A DNA stretch of 64,000 bases from Bilabrum cf. latius (GCA_965178125.1 OZ237735.1:1612001-1676000); one strand, 5' to 3'. Shown: positions 47,599-59,909, counted from the first letter of the stretch. The notes: a model not told the origin generated them from the sequence alone. Numbers and translations: made by a program.

Positions 47599-49332
47599 AT
47601 GGAGGGGGAGGTTGACGGAGAGCGTCAGTCGTCCGATTGGACATAGGTGTACCGTAGCTGGGAAAGCTGGCAGGACCCGGATGAAGTCGCTCGTCAGAAG
47701 CGGGAAGCATCAGAGAAGGCTCGAAAACGAGCAGATCGAGCTGCATTCATGTATAGCAGAGACAGATCCGTGGAGCGTCGAGTGTTTGAACGTCCAACGC
47801 ACGAGAAGGTGGCAGGTATCTAGCGGTTTCGAGCTAGGGGCAACTTGCTCTTTCGAGAAGGGCAATTTGCGCGAGCTGCCATTCAGTATCAGGCAGCATT
47901 GACTTGGTACGAGTATACGTTTCCATCGGAGCTGGGGTACCGCGATGTGACGTCGAGTGGTGGCACGCCGCTCAAGGAAGCCTCCGAACCCCAGTATCGT
48001 TCCGTCCCCATGGTGCTTCGCTCTGGGCTGGAAAATCCTACTGTTATTACCCAGAGGGATGTAGATCGTCTCCGGCTATTGACTTTAGCGAACTTGGCCG
48101 TGTGCTAGCTGCGGACGGGCCGGTACTCAGACTGCGCCGAGAGCTGCACCATAGCGATATTCGAGGCCCAGCGAGACCTCCTCGGTCGCAATCCTACCAG
48201 AGAAGCCGCAATCTAGAGCAAAGAAGCTAGTCACAGGCTCCACATGGCAATACAACGCGTTGATGCTGCATTCCTCAGCGTGATGGGGGGCCGGGGTGCA
48301 GGGGACGAGGTATCGAGCCAGAGGGGAGGCGGTGCTCCGAGTGCAAGTGCCAGTGCCAGTGCCAGTACCAGTGGTAGTGGGAGCGGCACTGGGGGCTCTC
48401 GAGGCGTGGATGCAGTCGCTGCTGTATCGCCCAGCGTGCTCGCACTGGCAGATAGGCTTCGAGAGGCATCCCCGGGCGGTGCACCCGATGCCCCAGGAGT
48501 GGCCACCGTGCCCATTCTATCGGCCGCTAACGCAGACCGTGCCGCGGCACTGGACGCACTCGTCATCCTCCTCAAAGCGCTCCTCCGCCGCGCGCAAGCC
48601 CGGCGCAGGGCTAGGGTCCTAGATCTCGCAGCCAGAGACGTGGCCGTGGGGCTGCTCCTCTGCGGAGGGACAGCCGAGGTGTCCGAGGGCGCCGCGCATT
48701 CCGGTGCGGAACATGCCTAGGTGGTGCTGCCGGAGCTGCGCCCTGCCTTTGTGGCGTTTAGCCGGGAGAGGGCCTGGGTCCGCCGGGCTGCGAGGGCGTA
48801 CAGGGAGAAGAGGAGGAGGGTGGGGAGGCGCATGGGTGCGGGTGCCATGTCAGGGGCACTGAGCGTGGCTGCGGATCCGGAGGTTGGCGAGGCCGGCAAC
48901 AGTGTGACGAGTGACGCCAGGAGCGTGCTCTCTGGGGATTCGGCTCTCAGCTTCCACCCGGGCACCAGGTCGGGGGCGGGTGCGGGCGAGGACGCGGACG
49001 ACCGTCGCACGGCGGCGAGCGTCCGCGCGGACACGGCGCTTGAGCGTGATTTGGAGGACGAGGAGCGGAGCGTGTTCGGTGGATTGCGGTCCGTGAGGGG
49101 AGACGGGCTCAGCGAAGGGCAGGGAGGGAGCATTGCGCTGGACGAGGATGAGGCCGTCAGCCTGGTAGGCAGCGAAGACAGGGACTCGGAATCGGAACCA
49201 GGGCAGGGCTCTGAGCTTTCATTCCGTTTGGCCTCGCTTGGGGCCTCCAGGACGGACAGGGCGCATCTGACGACGCAGCAGCTGATCGAGGCAGCGGCTG
49301 GTGGGGCGAAAATCGGGAGTAAGGAAAAATAA
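47599..49332 (+). CDS. TPR-domain protein of unknown role
   Basis: A 577-residue frame from ATG 47599 with five TAG codons, ending at TAA inside an AATAAA hexamer. The N-terminus reads SDWT-Gln-VYRSWESWQDPDE, then a basic helix. A TPR region follows: FRARGNLLFREGQFARAAIQ and YQAALTWYEY, then LRLLTLANLAVC-Gln-LRTGRYSDCAE, typical of FKBP/co-chaperone TPR folds in which the second helix pair carries N-L-A-x-C-x-L. The remaining ~350 residues are Ser/Gly/Ala-rich with a basic patch (REKRRRVGRRM) and acidic stretches. TPRs bind protein partners, often Hsp90 or Hsp70 tails. Whether the clamp residues are complete cannot be judged by eye. No named orthologue recognised. Confidence 0.7.
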
Positions 49333-49530
49333 ATGAGATTTAATGAATGAACGCGCGAGTCTTGCAGGCAACAGGTAGGGAGGGTAACACATGTGTTGTG
49401 TTTTCGAATGGTCCCTTTGGACTCGGAGCCAAATTCCCAGGAATGCGATTTCTCGGCACCTTGTTTGCCATCAATTAATACGTACTACGAGGCCCATTTG
49501 ACGAGCCCGATACTGTTTGTCGAGTAAATC

Positions 49531-51528
49531 ATGTCAAATAAATCATCTGGCGCTGCTGGATCTAAGCTGACTCCCCCAAAACTGAAGCGATCCGAGAGTG
49601 TTTTGGCATTCTCCGAATGGCTCGCGTCGCCTTTGTGCGACCGTGACCTCTACTTCAGGTCGGTTGCAGATGGGATCGTGTATAGCCGAGAAATCATGGC
49701 AGATTCCGTCACCCAGCAGTTGATGGCAAAGTGGGAGGGAATGATCAGCGAGTCGCCTATCACGGCGACCTTCGACGAGATCTGCATCAAGCTATGCAAA
49801 GTAGCGGCAGGAGATGAGCTGAAGGATGTGAGCATTGATAAGGTCAAATCGTGGCGCATTGAGCTGCCGCCCCTGGGGTCTGGATGTGCGTTCTCCGCGA
49901 TGGCTAGAACGAGAGCAGCCCTTCGCGAGTGGCAGCACCCGTTGCTGGCTGCTGCACTGCAGCAGTGCGCAGAAACGGACATTTCAAACTGTCAGGTAAC
50001 CTGCGCGATGATCTGCAAGACCGCATCGAACTGCGATGCCGCAAAGCGCTTCATGTTCACGCTCCTCGTGAAGCGAGCAGTCTCCAGCCTGCCGGAAGGC
50101 GGGCGTCTCAAGCCCCAGGTAACAGCAGCTCCAGCTGCGGCAGCGGCTGCAATGGCCGATCCTAGTAGCGCGGCCCCGGCAGTATCGGATGGCGACAAGG
50201 GCGATTCGGCGGCGTCGGGCGCCGGCGCAGGCGACGCGGCGACAGCATCTGCCAGCGATGCGAGCAGCACCGGCATGGACCCCGCCGTGGCCAGAGAAAT
50301 CCTGCGGAACTTTTGCATGGAGCGGATCGACGAGCTGAAGGAGAAAGCTCTTGCCTCCACGTTCTACGAACCGGCCCTTTGGTACCTGGAGACGACGGGC
50401 AGCAGCACCTGCAACTTCGAGGTGCACGCGGCGAACGTTTACCTGAGCTTTCTGGCGGTGGTGCTGGGCGTGAGAACTTCGCGGCAGCCCTACATCGATG
50501 ACCCCAACTGCACCCTAGGGCTGGTGCACTGGAGGCACAGCGTGCCCGTCACTGCCATCGAGGCGTTCCAGCGGCCAGAGTACCTGGGCAAGGGCTGGAT
50601 GGCTATCGCTAAGCTCAAGGGGCTGGGCGTGGACCGGACGGGGGACCCCCGCAGAGCAAAGCTCGTGGCGGAGATCGAAGAAGCGACCGCCAAGAAGGTG
50701 ACGGACGTGGAGGGCGCGGGCGCGATGGTCCAGCAGGCGGAAGACAAGCTCAAGGCATACGAGAGGAAGGCCGCCTGCACTCGATGGGCCCTCTAGGACG
50801 GAGAGGTGGAGGCCTGGCTCGCAGGCAAGGAGCCATACGAGGTGGTGCATGCAGCGGCGAGGGCGGCTGCATCTGGTGGGAGCGACGTGGCCGGTGCTGG
50901 TGCTGCCACTACCGGTGCAGCCAGTGGTGGCGCGGCCGCCGCCAAGGAAGCAAAGAAGCCGGCGAGCGGTGAGGGAGACAAGCCTGCGCCCGATGCGACC
51001 GAAGAGCCAGGCCCGGTATCAAAGCCCCCGAGCAGCCGCTTCCTGCAGAAAGGAAGCACCCCTCGCGAAGCGGTCCGGCTGCTTGCCGACGGCACCGCTC
51101 CCGCGTGGCAGATGAGAGCTGCCCGGGGATACGCCGCCCATTTCGCGTCCTACTTTGCACCGCATGCCGCGCTGCAGAGGCTCGTCGTCGCTTGCAACCA
51201 GGACGGGGGTCCCAAGAGCGCGCTGATCCGGGTGTTTGAGGCGATGCGGGAAGAGCAGAATGCGCTGCACAAGGAGGCGAGCACTGGCGGCGGAGCAAGT
51301 GCTTCGGCCAACGCGCCAGAGGGCCGGCCGTGCCTGTGGCCGCCGCTGGAGGAGTCACTGTCCGTGGACTTCTTTTTCTTCGATGACGAGGACTACGAGT
51401 TCCTGACGCACAATGCGGTGCGCTTCTTCTACTACCTTGGGATGGTCCGCGAGTCGCACGTTGCCAAGGCGGCCCGTGATGCTTGGGCGGCCTTCGATGC
51501 TGCAGAAGCCGGGTCGCCGATCGATTGA
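49531..51528 (+). CDS. unrecognised protein
   Basis: A 665-residue intronless frame with one TAG (50794) and a TGA stop. The sequence is mostly helical and soluble, with conserved-looking blocks: LAFSEWLASPLCDRDLYFRS, MERIDELKEKALASTFYEPA, HWRHSVPVTAIEAFQRPEYL and ESLSVDFFFFDDEDYEFLTH followed by NAVRFFYYLGMV. Two Ala/Ser-rich linkers (around residues 195-250 and 445-500) separate three presumed domains. No signal peptide, membrane span or catalytic motif is visible. I do not recognise the family and assign no function. Confidence 0.75.
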
Positions 51529-51760
51529 CCAATGGGATCCGTCCAAGCCTTGAAGGCCCTTGGTATGATGCAGTGGTGACCTGCGGAGCTTGACCGCATC
51601 CATGTACTTTCACTTCAGCCACGCACACATCTCACGAAGCAAAATGCACACTTTCTGAATATTCAGCATTCCTTTTTCGCATTCTGTTCTGTGCCGAGGC
51701 TGCAGTGCACTGGGCTGTGTGACCACCGGCGGCCAGCCCGCAGAGCTGCACTTTGTCGAG

Positions 51761-53839
51761 ATGGCAGCAAGCGGAGCAGGCGAGTCGGAGTCAAAGGTCG
51801 AGCAGAGGGACGGATTCCACGTGCAACAAGGAGCGCAGCCTGAAGCTTCGTACGCTGCCGACAAGAAAACGCTGGAGCAGATCCTGGAGGCATCTCGAGG
51901 TAAGCCACGCCGTTTCCATCAGCAATCCAGTGCACGAGAGGCATGCGTCATGTACCTGTGCGCACATTTCCCCAAGTATCCCAAGCACAGATGGCGAGCT
52001 CGCAATGCTGCGGGTGTTACTGGACGGGCAGAGCGACAAGTCCAAGACTTCCCTGAAAGAGCTGTGTCCCCGGCTACGGGACGGCAACAAGCGCACGGTG
52101 CTGCATTTTGCAGCAGCAACAGATCGTTCTGATACCGTACAGTACCTAGTGGTAGAGTGTTGCAGCGATTTGATCGACATGAAGGACTCGAGCGGAAGCA
52201 CCGCGCTCCTGCTGGCAGCAGCAGCAGGCTCGGCTCTAGCCTCAAAGTAAGCGGGTTTTACGTCCTTAGCATTCACAACCTTTACATCTATTTCAATGCT
52301 TGTTTTCATGTTCCGTACCCGGCGCTGCTGGCTCGCAGGAAGCTGCTGGAGCTTGGTGCTGACGTGCATGCAGCGCGGCCTAGCGGTGAGCAAGCAATTC
52401 ACCTGGCAGCCCGAAACGGGCGCACTGACGTGCTGGCAATCCTCTTGGAGCATGGTGCGGATGGATCGTCCATGGGCGACCACGGCACTGCCATCCACGA
52501 GGCCGCTGCCGACAACGAGTTGGAAGCCCTGCAGATGCTCCTGCGAGCGGTCGACAAGAAGGCCGGCCAGGCCAGCGGTAGCTCCTCGCAAGCGGAACAC
52601 GAGGCCGCCGCAGTCTCATTTCCGCCCTCTACTGCTCTTGCAGCGGAGCTAAACAGGCCCAGCCTGAAGGGTCCGACGCCGCTGGTGATGGCAGCAGCCA
52701 TGGGAGCGGAGAAGACCGCCGAGCTGCTGGTGCGGGCGGGCGCCAGGCTCGACACCGGAGCCGCCCTGGGAGGCCTCTCTGCATTGCACCTCTTCGCGGA
52801 CAAGGGCAACGCAAAGGGAGTGAAGGCCGTTCTAGAGTGTCCCGGGGGAGACGCAATGCCACCGCTCCCGTCTGAGAGACCGGCAGCCCCCGCCGCTGCA
52901 GAGCCGGTGCCGTCATCGCCAGCGGGTGCGAGCGGCGGGGCGGGCCAAGCCGACTCGAGCTCTCCTCAAGAGGATTCTATCGAGTGGAAGTCGGAGGAGC
53001 GGGCCCGGCTGGCCTGCTGCAGGCGCAACGCGGACGGCCTTATCCCACTGCAGCTCGCGCTTGCGAGTGGGCACACAGACGCAGCCGGGCTGTTGCTGGA
53101 GGCGAGCCGGAGGGCGCTGCCCGAGGAGCAGAGGGGCATGGATCTCGATGAGCTGATCAAGGTGTACGCCGAGCAGGGCGAGAAGGACAAGGAGGCGAGG
53201 CAGCTGGCGCGGGCGCAGAAGCGCGCAGAGAAGAAGAGGAAGGACGCGTCCTCCTGGAACCCCCGTGACCCCCCCAAGCACCCGGTCCCTGGGTCCCCCG
53301 ACGGTGACGACTACGCTGACCTCGGTCCGCTGCCAGACGCTAGCAGCATCAGCGAGTCCAGCAAGAGGGAGGCAGCGGAGTGGAAGTACAGGGGGGACGG
53401 CGCGATGAAGGCGAAGCGCTTCATGGAGGCGGTGGGCTTCTACAAGCAGGCGCTGCAGAGGGACCCGCTCAACCACGCCATCTACTCGAACCGAAGCATG
53501 GCGCTGCTCAGGCTCAACCAGGCCGCCATGGCGCTGGAGGATGCCCGCTGGTGCAGGCGGCTGGCCCCGTGGTTCGTGAAGGGGTGCTACAGGGAGGGCA
53601 TGGCTCGCATGGCCATGGTGGACTTCGACCGCGCCTCGCAGGTCTTCTGGACGGCCTACTGCATGGACAACGAGAACTACGAGATGGCAGAACTGTTCAA
53701 GGAGGCCGTGGCCAAGGGCAAGGCCGTGGCTGCGAGGGAGCGTGGGGAGTCGGTTAGTGACAGTGAGGACGAGGACGAGGCCGCGGGCGGTGGTGCAGGC
53801 GGGGACAGGGAGCTCGAGACGGCCAAGATCGACGAGTGA
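51761..53839 (+). CDS. ankyrin-repeat and TPR protein
   Basis: Three exons: 51761-51899, 51991-52246 and 52339-53839, with 91- and 92-bp introns (GTAAGC/CACAG and GTAAGC/CGCAG) that keep phase. The product is 631 residues with no TAG codon and a TGA stop. Ankyrin repeats span about residues 45-330: TVLHFAAATDRSDTVQYLV, KLLELGADVHAARPSGEQAI, AIHLAARNGRTDVLAILLEH, TPLVMAAAMGAEKTAELLVR and LSALHLFADKGN. A charged linker follows, then a C-terminal TPR block (about 500-600): WKYRGDGAMKAKRFMEAVGF, HAIYSNRSMALLRLNQAAMA. This is the ANK-TPR layout of co-chaperone-like adaptors. The C-terminus is acidic. A partner-binding or chaperone-adaptor role is inferred from domain content only. Confidence 0.85.
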
Positions 53840-54138
53840 TTGTGGCTGGGGCTGGGGGGCTCTGGACGCGTGCGTGCGTGTGTACAAGATAGTAGTAGGA
53901 GATAGAGAACCTCTTCGTTTGAGCGAATAATCCTGATCGACCTGCTTCGGCATGCAACCCACTACTGCAATCCAAGCAGAGACCCAAGGCATGCCTCGGG
54001 CACCGAAGCGGCACGTGTCGCGAGACACGTACTTCGGCCAGTGGGAGCAGCTGAGCTATCGACCATCAGAAGACACATTCCCAGGAAGTGCAGTCCCGGA
54101 ACGCTTGGCTACGCAGACTTGCTTGCCAGCTCGCTAGC

Positions 54139-57100
54139 TCACACGAACGTCGCAACCGTGCTCTGTCCACCGGGAGCTGCCTTGGCGGGCCCGGCAGCCG
54201 AAGCTCCGGCGGCCACGTTGGTGCTTCCTCGGCTTGCCGGAGGAAGCTGGGCGCTGCTGCCTGTCGCGGCAGCGCTGTTGGAGGCTTCGTTTGCAGGCGC
54301 TGAAGCCGGCTGCTTCGTCCCGCCACCGGGACACATGCCGTTCATGTACAGCGCTACGCCTGCGCCGATGCCGACCACGAGCAGCACTGCGATCACCACG
54401 CCGGCAATTGCACCGCCGCCCATGCCGTCGCCGTCGTCGGGGTCGACATCGTCGGATCCAGGGTTGCCGGAGGCACCGACGACGTCGGCCGCGACGCCGA
54501 CTCCAGAGTTGCTGCTGTCCAGTGTGACCACGGCAGTCTAGTCCACCTGGGCCGCGAGCACGGTGTCGGCTGCCATTGCAGTGGCCACCTGCCCGTTCTG
54601 CACCGCAGTCGCGGTGCGCTAATACGCTTCGGTGGCGTCTGCCTCGTCGTCCACTGCGAGCACGGTGGTCACGTACGCCTGCTGCTGCTGCCCCTGCAGC
54701 GTGCGCGCCTCGCTGCCCGATCCAGCAGAGGCCCGCCTCGCTACCGCGCCCACACGGAAGAAAACCTTGGCATCCGGCGCGGCGCTTCCGAACGCGGCGT
54801 CGAGCAGGATGTCGGCGAAACGGACGGAGGACGAGCAGTCGAACCCAGCGGCGGCGCTCGCGGTCAGGCGCAGGTTGAAGGTGAGGCTCACCACCATCTG
54901 CGTGGGCGTGAACTGCACTGCTGCCCGCCCGCCGACGCTGTCCGTGCACTCCTCGGCACCGTCGTCGATCGGGCTGCGCACCGCGGTGCTTGGAAGTGGC
55001 GTGGGTGCCGGCGTGGGAGTCGGAGACGGGGACGGCGCGACGGGGTCGTTGAAGGGCGAGGCCAGGGACAGGAGGTGCACACGGCCCATGTCTGGCTCGC
55101 CCACGGCAAGCACAGAGTCGATGGAATTTGCCCCCAGGAAGTTGCCAAGCCCTGCCAGCCCGGATGCAAAGTCTGGACGGTCGTCCTGGATGGGGTGCGT
55201 CAGCCAGCTCGTGGCCACGCTCGAGATGTCCCTAGTGGACCGCAGGGAGGCGTTGGCACTATTGGAGTCAAAGTCGAGGAACATGATCACTGCAGCAGAC
55301 TAGGAGCGCGGCTGCGGCGGCGGTGAAGGCGATGGCGACGGCAGCATGGGCGGGTTGAAGAAAAAGTCGTCGAATTGCGGCGGCGGGTTGTCGTCCGATC
55401 CCTTGTCAAGCTGCGCTCGCCTCTTCAGTGCCTTGTTCGGGCCCCTGCCTTCGGATCGACCGACAGCGATCTCAGGGAATCCATCGCCGTCGAGATCACC
55501 CAGGTTGGCGAGGGACAGTCCCATATACCCGCCTGACACCAGTGGCAGGCCGGCCGCGCCTGCCACTGCCTGCCCCGTGCGAGTTAGCATGGTGACTTCG
55601 TCCACGGTCCAGGCAGGAACGTCCATTGCGAGCAGGAATACAGCTCCATCAGAGTTGGAATGGCCCGGGGCACCGACTGCGAGCAGCGCTGGCACCGTAG
55701 GCGTGGTGCTGTCGCGCACGAGGACAGCACTCTGCCCGAATCGAGCGTTCCGTCCGAGAATACCGGTAGGAAAGCCGCCCTGGCCATCCGTGATCTCTCT
55801 CTTCCACTCCACAGTGCCGTCAACTCCGAGCCCCAGTAGCATCAGCACGCCACTGGCCACCACGGTGCGTCCGTTCTGGTTCGGGGCCCCGATAGCCACC
55901 GTCGCGTAGCGTGCGGCCGGTCCCGCCTGCAAATCATCGTCCGTAGTGTCGTCGTCCGTGGTGTCGTCGTCCGTAGTGTCGTCGTCCGTGGTATCGTCGT
56001 CCGTAGTGTCGTCGTCCGTGGTATCGTCGTCAGTGGTGTCGTCTCCGATTGCGACCAGCAGGTTTCGGTGCTGCAGCTCCCGCGCCTTGATTGGATCTAG
56101 CGGCGGCTCGGCCAGCGTGTCTGCCTTCCGGATGAGCGTAACCGACGCGCCGAACGCAGCCCTATGTGAGAGACCCATGGCTAGCCCGCCGTGCACCCGG
56201 GAGATCTGCTGCACTCCCTTGGCCGTGCCGTTGCGGTGCATGAAGATCACGGCGGCTGAACCTTCGCCAGTGCAGGCCATGAACGTGGTGCAAGAGCCGT
56301 GGGCATCATCATCGTCCGTGGTGGTGTCGTCCGTGGTGTCATCGTCGTTCGTGGTGTCATCGTCGTCCGTGGTGTCGTCATCATCGACAATGGCGACTCT
56401 GAGAGATCGGGCAAGGGACTAAACCCTGCGATCCAGCGGAGCCCCCACGAGCACGTCTGGCACCCCATCCCCGTCCAGGTCCCCGATGCTGGTGATCTGC
56501 TCAAAGGCCCGGCTGCCCTGATCGAACAATTCGGACGGGATGCCGTTCATACCGTTCATGAGCTCGACCGATGAGATGGCTCTGGTACCACTGCGTGGCA
56601 TCAGCAGCACGTGCATGCTGCCCTCCTGCGCCCCAGGAGCGGAGACCAGCAGGTCCTCGTGCCCGTTACCGTCGATGTCGCCCGCCGGCGCCACATTGAA
56701 GCCGAACTTGCGAGCCACGAGCTGCTGCTGCGTTCGGCCTCCAAACGTTTCTTCGTCGCCGGGAATCAGCACCTGAGAGAGTACCACCCCCGGCCCGCGG
56801 GTGGGCGCGGCGGTCGGAGTGGGCGAGGTCGAGGCGGATGGCGACGGGGATGGGCTCGCGGATGGCGACGGGCTCCCGGAGGCCTGCACCGCCTGTTTAC
56901 GCCCTGTAGTGGATTCACCTGCGAGATCAGTTGATGCAACCAGCATGGATATTCGTGTGGGGCCGGTTCGGAGCAAGCAGAGATCTGGCAGGGTAGCCGC
57001 ACGGTGCGAGGCTATGCTGCAGCCTACAAGGTGATTTTGCACTGCATTTATCCACCATAGACTAAATATGTACTAAATTTTCAAAATCGGTTGTTTGAAA

Positions 57101-57203
57101 CAGCCTAGTAGCTGGTATATGGTCCACACGGCCCGGCCTTACTTTGTGCGCTAATCTGGCAAACTGCCGCAAGCGCCGTGATTGCAATGAGTACGGACTT
57201 CAT
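54139..57203 (-). CDS. secreted/type I membrane protein with FG-GAP repeats
   Basis: Two exons: 57143-57203 and 54139-57023, with a 119-bp GTAAGG...TTGTAG intron. The product is 981 residues with four TAG codons and a TGA stop. Exon 1 is exactly a signal peptide (MKSVLIAITALAAVCQISAQ). A Ser/Pro-rich stem follows, then integrin-type FG-GAP repeats with calcium-binding cores: FGFNVAPAGDIDGNGHEDLL, SIGDLDGDGVPDVLVGAP and SLANLGDLDGDGFPEIAVG. These form a beta-propeller in integrin alpha chains. Two Asp/Thr repeat tracts interrupt it. A Ser/Pro/Thr-rich region with paired Cys precedes one transmembrane helix (GAIAGVVIAVLLVVGIGAGVA, about residue 905) and a short cytoplasmic tail. A cell-surface adhesion or recognition role is likely. 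Confidence 0.8.
55931..56042 (-). repeat. 15-bp tandem repeat coding Asp-Asp-Asp-Thr-Thr units
   Basis: Seven or so near-identical 15-bp units (differing at one or two sites, such as GTAGT versus GTGGT) encode D-D-D-T-T repeats in the FG-GAP protein. A related, less regular block lies at 56305-56390. The units are clean enough to be a recent minisatellite. Confidence 0.85.
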
Positions 57204-57458
57204 AACGCCTATCTGCAAAATAATGGGTCAATCAGTAAGTAAAAATGCATGTCACCAACTCTTGTGCTAATGTGTTCATACTAATGTGGAGATATTGGGC
57301 ATGATTGGCATGCGGTGGGCGTTCAGCTGGACGGAACAAAATGTTCCTCTGACTCCAATAGTCGCCAGGTTCTAGGGGTAGTTGAACCTGCAATGACAAC
57401 CTGTTTATATCAGTATTGCACTTACCAAAAGTACAGTCGACACTAGCGCCTGGTCGGC

Positions 57459-57870
57459 TTACTGAATGGACTTCAGTTGTGAGGCCCGGCGGGGTGCAAG
57501 CTGCTTGCGGAACGGTCCCGGGACTTCTCGCGTCACACGCGATTTCACAGACGTAGGGAACTCTGTCGGCCCGTGAGCCTTAAAGATGGCCACTCGATGG
57601 TATTTGTACCCACGTACAGATTCAAGCATATTCGTTCTCACGCAACAGCCAAAAGTAGAGCCAGCAATCGACTTGGTGCCTTCTGAATAGCGACCATTTG
57701 AGCCCAGCAACGGTCGCTTTCCTCAGTAACCAAAACCGGAAGTGGCCGAACTTCGCAGCAAGCAGCAAGCAGCAAGTGGTCAGGCCCACATTCACGGTGC
57801 GAGTACAGGAATGAAAAAAATCAATACCTTTTTTGCTTAGGCTGTTTAATTCATCGGGACTGACATTCAC
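57459..57870 (-). CDS. candidate small spliced gene (uncertain)
   Basis: The minus strand between the deaminase gene and the FG-GAP gene has coding-like pieces. ATG 57870 opens a frame starting MNVSPDELNSLSKK. It either continues unspliced for 82 codons to TGA (57622), giving a hydrophobic, aromatic-rich product, or splices at a GTATTG donor to exons downstream, one of which ends at TAA 57459 and encodes RGYKYHRVAIFKAHGPTEFP. I cannot choose a model and recognise no family. Confidence 0.3.
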
Positions 57871-57963
57871 GTATCACAAGCTCGGACACAGCATTGTGAC
57901 AGCACCGGTGTTCGGCTACGGCACCAGCCCGCCCGCAGTCGCCCTCGCGTACCATCGAGAGCA

Positions 57964-59782
57964 TCACTTTCCAAGCTTCCCATTTGCTCCAGACCTGCTC
58001 ACCAACGCGCGAGCTGCCACGACCCGCTGCGAATAGCTCATGTGGCCCTCCTCCATCTCGCTCCTCCGCAGCTCAGAGACCTTGGCTCCGTCCCCAGTCG
58101 TAAACACCACCTTCTTCACGAACGAGCACCGCCGAATCACAGCCAGACAGAGAGCGCACGGTCGGGAAAAACCCAGGGTATCAGGTGCCGCCGGCAGGTC
58201 AGCCACCCTGACTCCCCTCCGGCCGGCCTCCTCGCGGCGGGCCATCTCGTCCCTCGGCGCGCCCCCGTCCACCCCCCCCTCACCCTTGAGCGTCCTCACC
58301 ACCGTCAGAGTCATGTCGGGAACAGACGACAGGAACTTGCGCACCGAGGCCGGCTACCGGGACTCCCACTCGTCACACGGTCGCAGAGCCGCCACGAGGT
58401 GCCTTGACCTCGACTTGATCCCCGTACCGGACACCAGCGCCCGCCTGGCCGCCGAAGAGATCCCCCTGGGGTCGCTGCCCCCCGCTACGGGGTCCTCCAG
58501 GTGCAGCCCCCCGACGGGGTCCACCATCACCTGGTGCACCGCAGAGCTGGCCATCCCATCCTACTCGCCGCGGCTCCTGGCCGCGCTCTTCTTGCTCGCG
58601 GACCTTGTCTTCTTCTTCGATCGCAGCATCGCGCGAACGTCCATGGCCGGCTGCTGCTTCTTGCGGCGATGGCGGCGGTTGTTATTGGTGTCGCAAGCAG
58701 TGGCGGTGGCGGCGGGCAGCGGTGCGCGGAGCTCGGCGTGCTCGGGCTGTGCCCTCTGCTGGCGGGCACCCTTGCTGCTCTTCATGCACCCGGCATCATC
58801 GGCATCATCGGCGTGCTGCTTGCCACCGCGGGCCCGTGCCTTCTTCGTTGGCCACCCTGTCTCGAGGGAACACGAGGCGGAAGAGCCCTCTACCCTACGC
58901 CACGGTGCCCCCCCAATGCTAGACGCGTCCTCCGAGCTGCTCGGTGGTGCGCCAGACGCCACGGAAAGCGCGTTCTCGTGCGCAACTGAGGATCGACGCA
59001 CAGCCTCGAACACGCCCGGCTCGGAAGGCCCGGTCAACGATGACCGCACGGACTCTGCGCCCACGGAGCACGTGTCGCTACTGCTGCTGCTGGCGGCGGG
59101 CGCAGCGGGCGCGCTGCTGCAGGGCAAGGCGAGCGCATACTCGAACGGGGCTGAGCACAGCAAGGCTCGCGTGGCGGGGTCCGCGAGGCGGTGGGCGGCG
59201 GCTACATGCTTCGATGCAGGATTTGAAGCTGACTGATTGCATGCCACGCTCAATCCTGCAGCAGAGTCGTGGCTAGCCCGCCGCTTGGCTCGCCGGTATC
59301 GCCTCGCCTTCTTGCGCGGTCGCTGCTGCTTCTCATCCGTCAGGTTCTACAGCTTCAAAACATTTAATACACGGCCTACTCAGCAAAGACCGCGTCGAGA
59401 ATAGCTCAAGCTCGGCGTCCTAAAACACGGAGCTTGGCAAGGGCTTGCCTGTGACGGTGGACAATCAGCGCGAAAAGATGCATCAATGACGTTGGAAATG
59501 CAGTGGAGCTGTCATACGCTTTGGCTCGAACGATAGACTACTAGCCGTCTCACCATTGACACGGAGGCGCATCAAGGCATCGATCTCAGCGTGCAGCGAG
59601 CACTCAAGGTGGCCGGCGGGGGCAAACGGAGAGTTTGTCCCAACCGCTGCTACCTTGCCACCGCGGGTGAGCACGGCCCCGTGAGCTGAAGGCAGTCCGT
59701 TCTCGACGGCTGCGCTGGATGCAATTGCAATAGAGCGCTGCTGCGAAGCAGTTGGCTTGTTCTCGATGGAAACTGTCGGCAT
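57964..59782 (-). CDS. cytidine/deoxycytidylate deaminase-like zinc protein with long insertion
   Basis: Proposed exons are 59554-59782 and 57964-59255, giving 506 residues, two TAG codons (58561, 58354) and a TGA stop. Exon 1 carries the first zinc motif: HGAVLTRGGKVAAVGTNSPF, then CSLHAEIDAL (His and catalytic Glu). The second motif, SRPCALCLAVIRRC (two Cys ligands), followed by VKKVVFTTGDG, lies about 350 residues later. Together they define the CDA-fold deaminase superfamily, which acts on cytidine, dCMP or tRNA bases. The insertion between them is Ser/Ala-rich and has a basic stretch resembling a nuclear localisation signal (NNNRRHRRKKQQ). The intron borders (GTGAGA / CTGCAG) are my best fit; an alternative acceptor upstream would add a Lys/Arg-rich segment. 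The substrate is unknown. Confidence 0.6.
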
Positions 59783-59909
59783 TTTGTACTCTGTTGGCCT
59801 CCTTTTCTCTTCTGCGGCTGCATTGGAAACCGCGGAAAGTTGCACTCGTCACATCGATGACTAAAACCGGAACTCCACCGCGAGAAGGAAGAAGGTTAAA
59901 CTCGTGCGA

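Noticed and set aside
57833-59236. long plus-strand open frame (with one TAG) antisense to the deaminase gene
   Set aside because: The minus strand has both zinc motifs of a deaminase in one frame plus sensible splice sites; the plus frame has no recognisable domain and looks like a GC-rich shadow.
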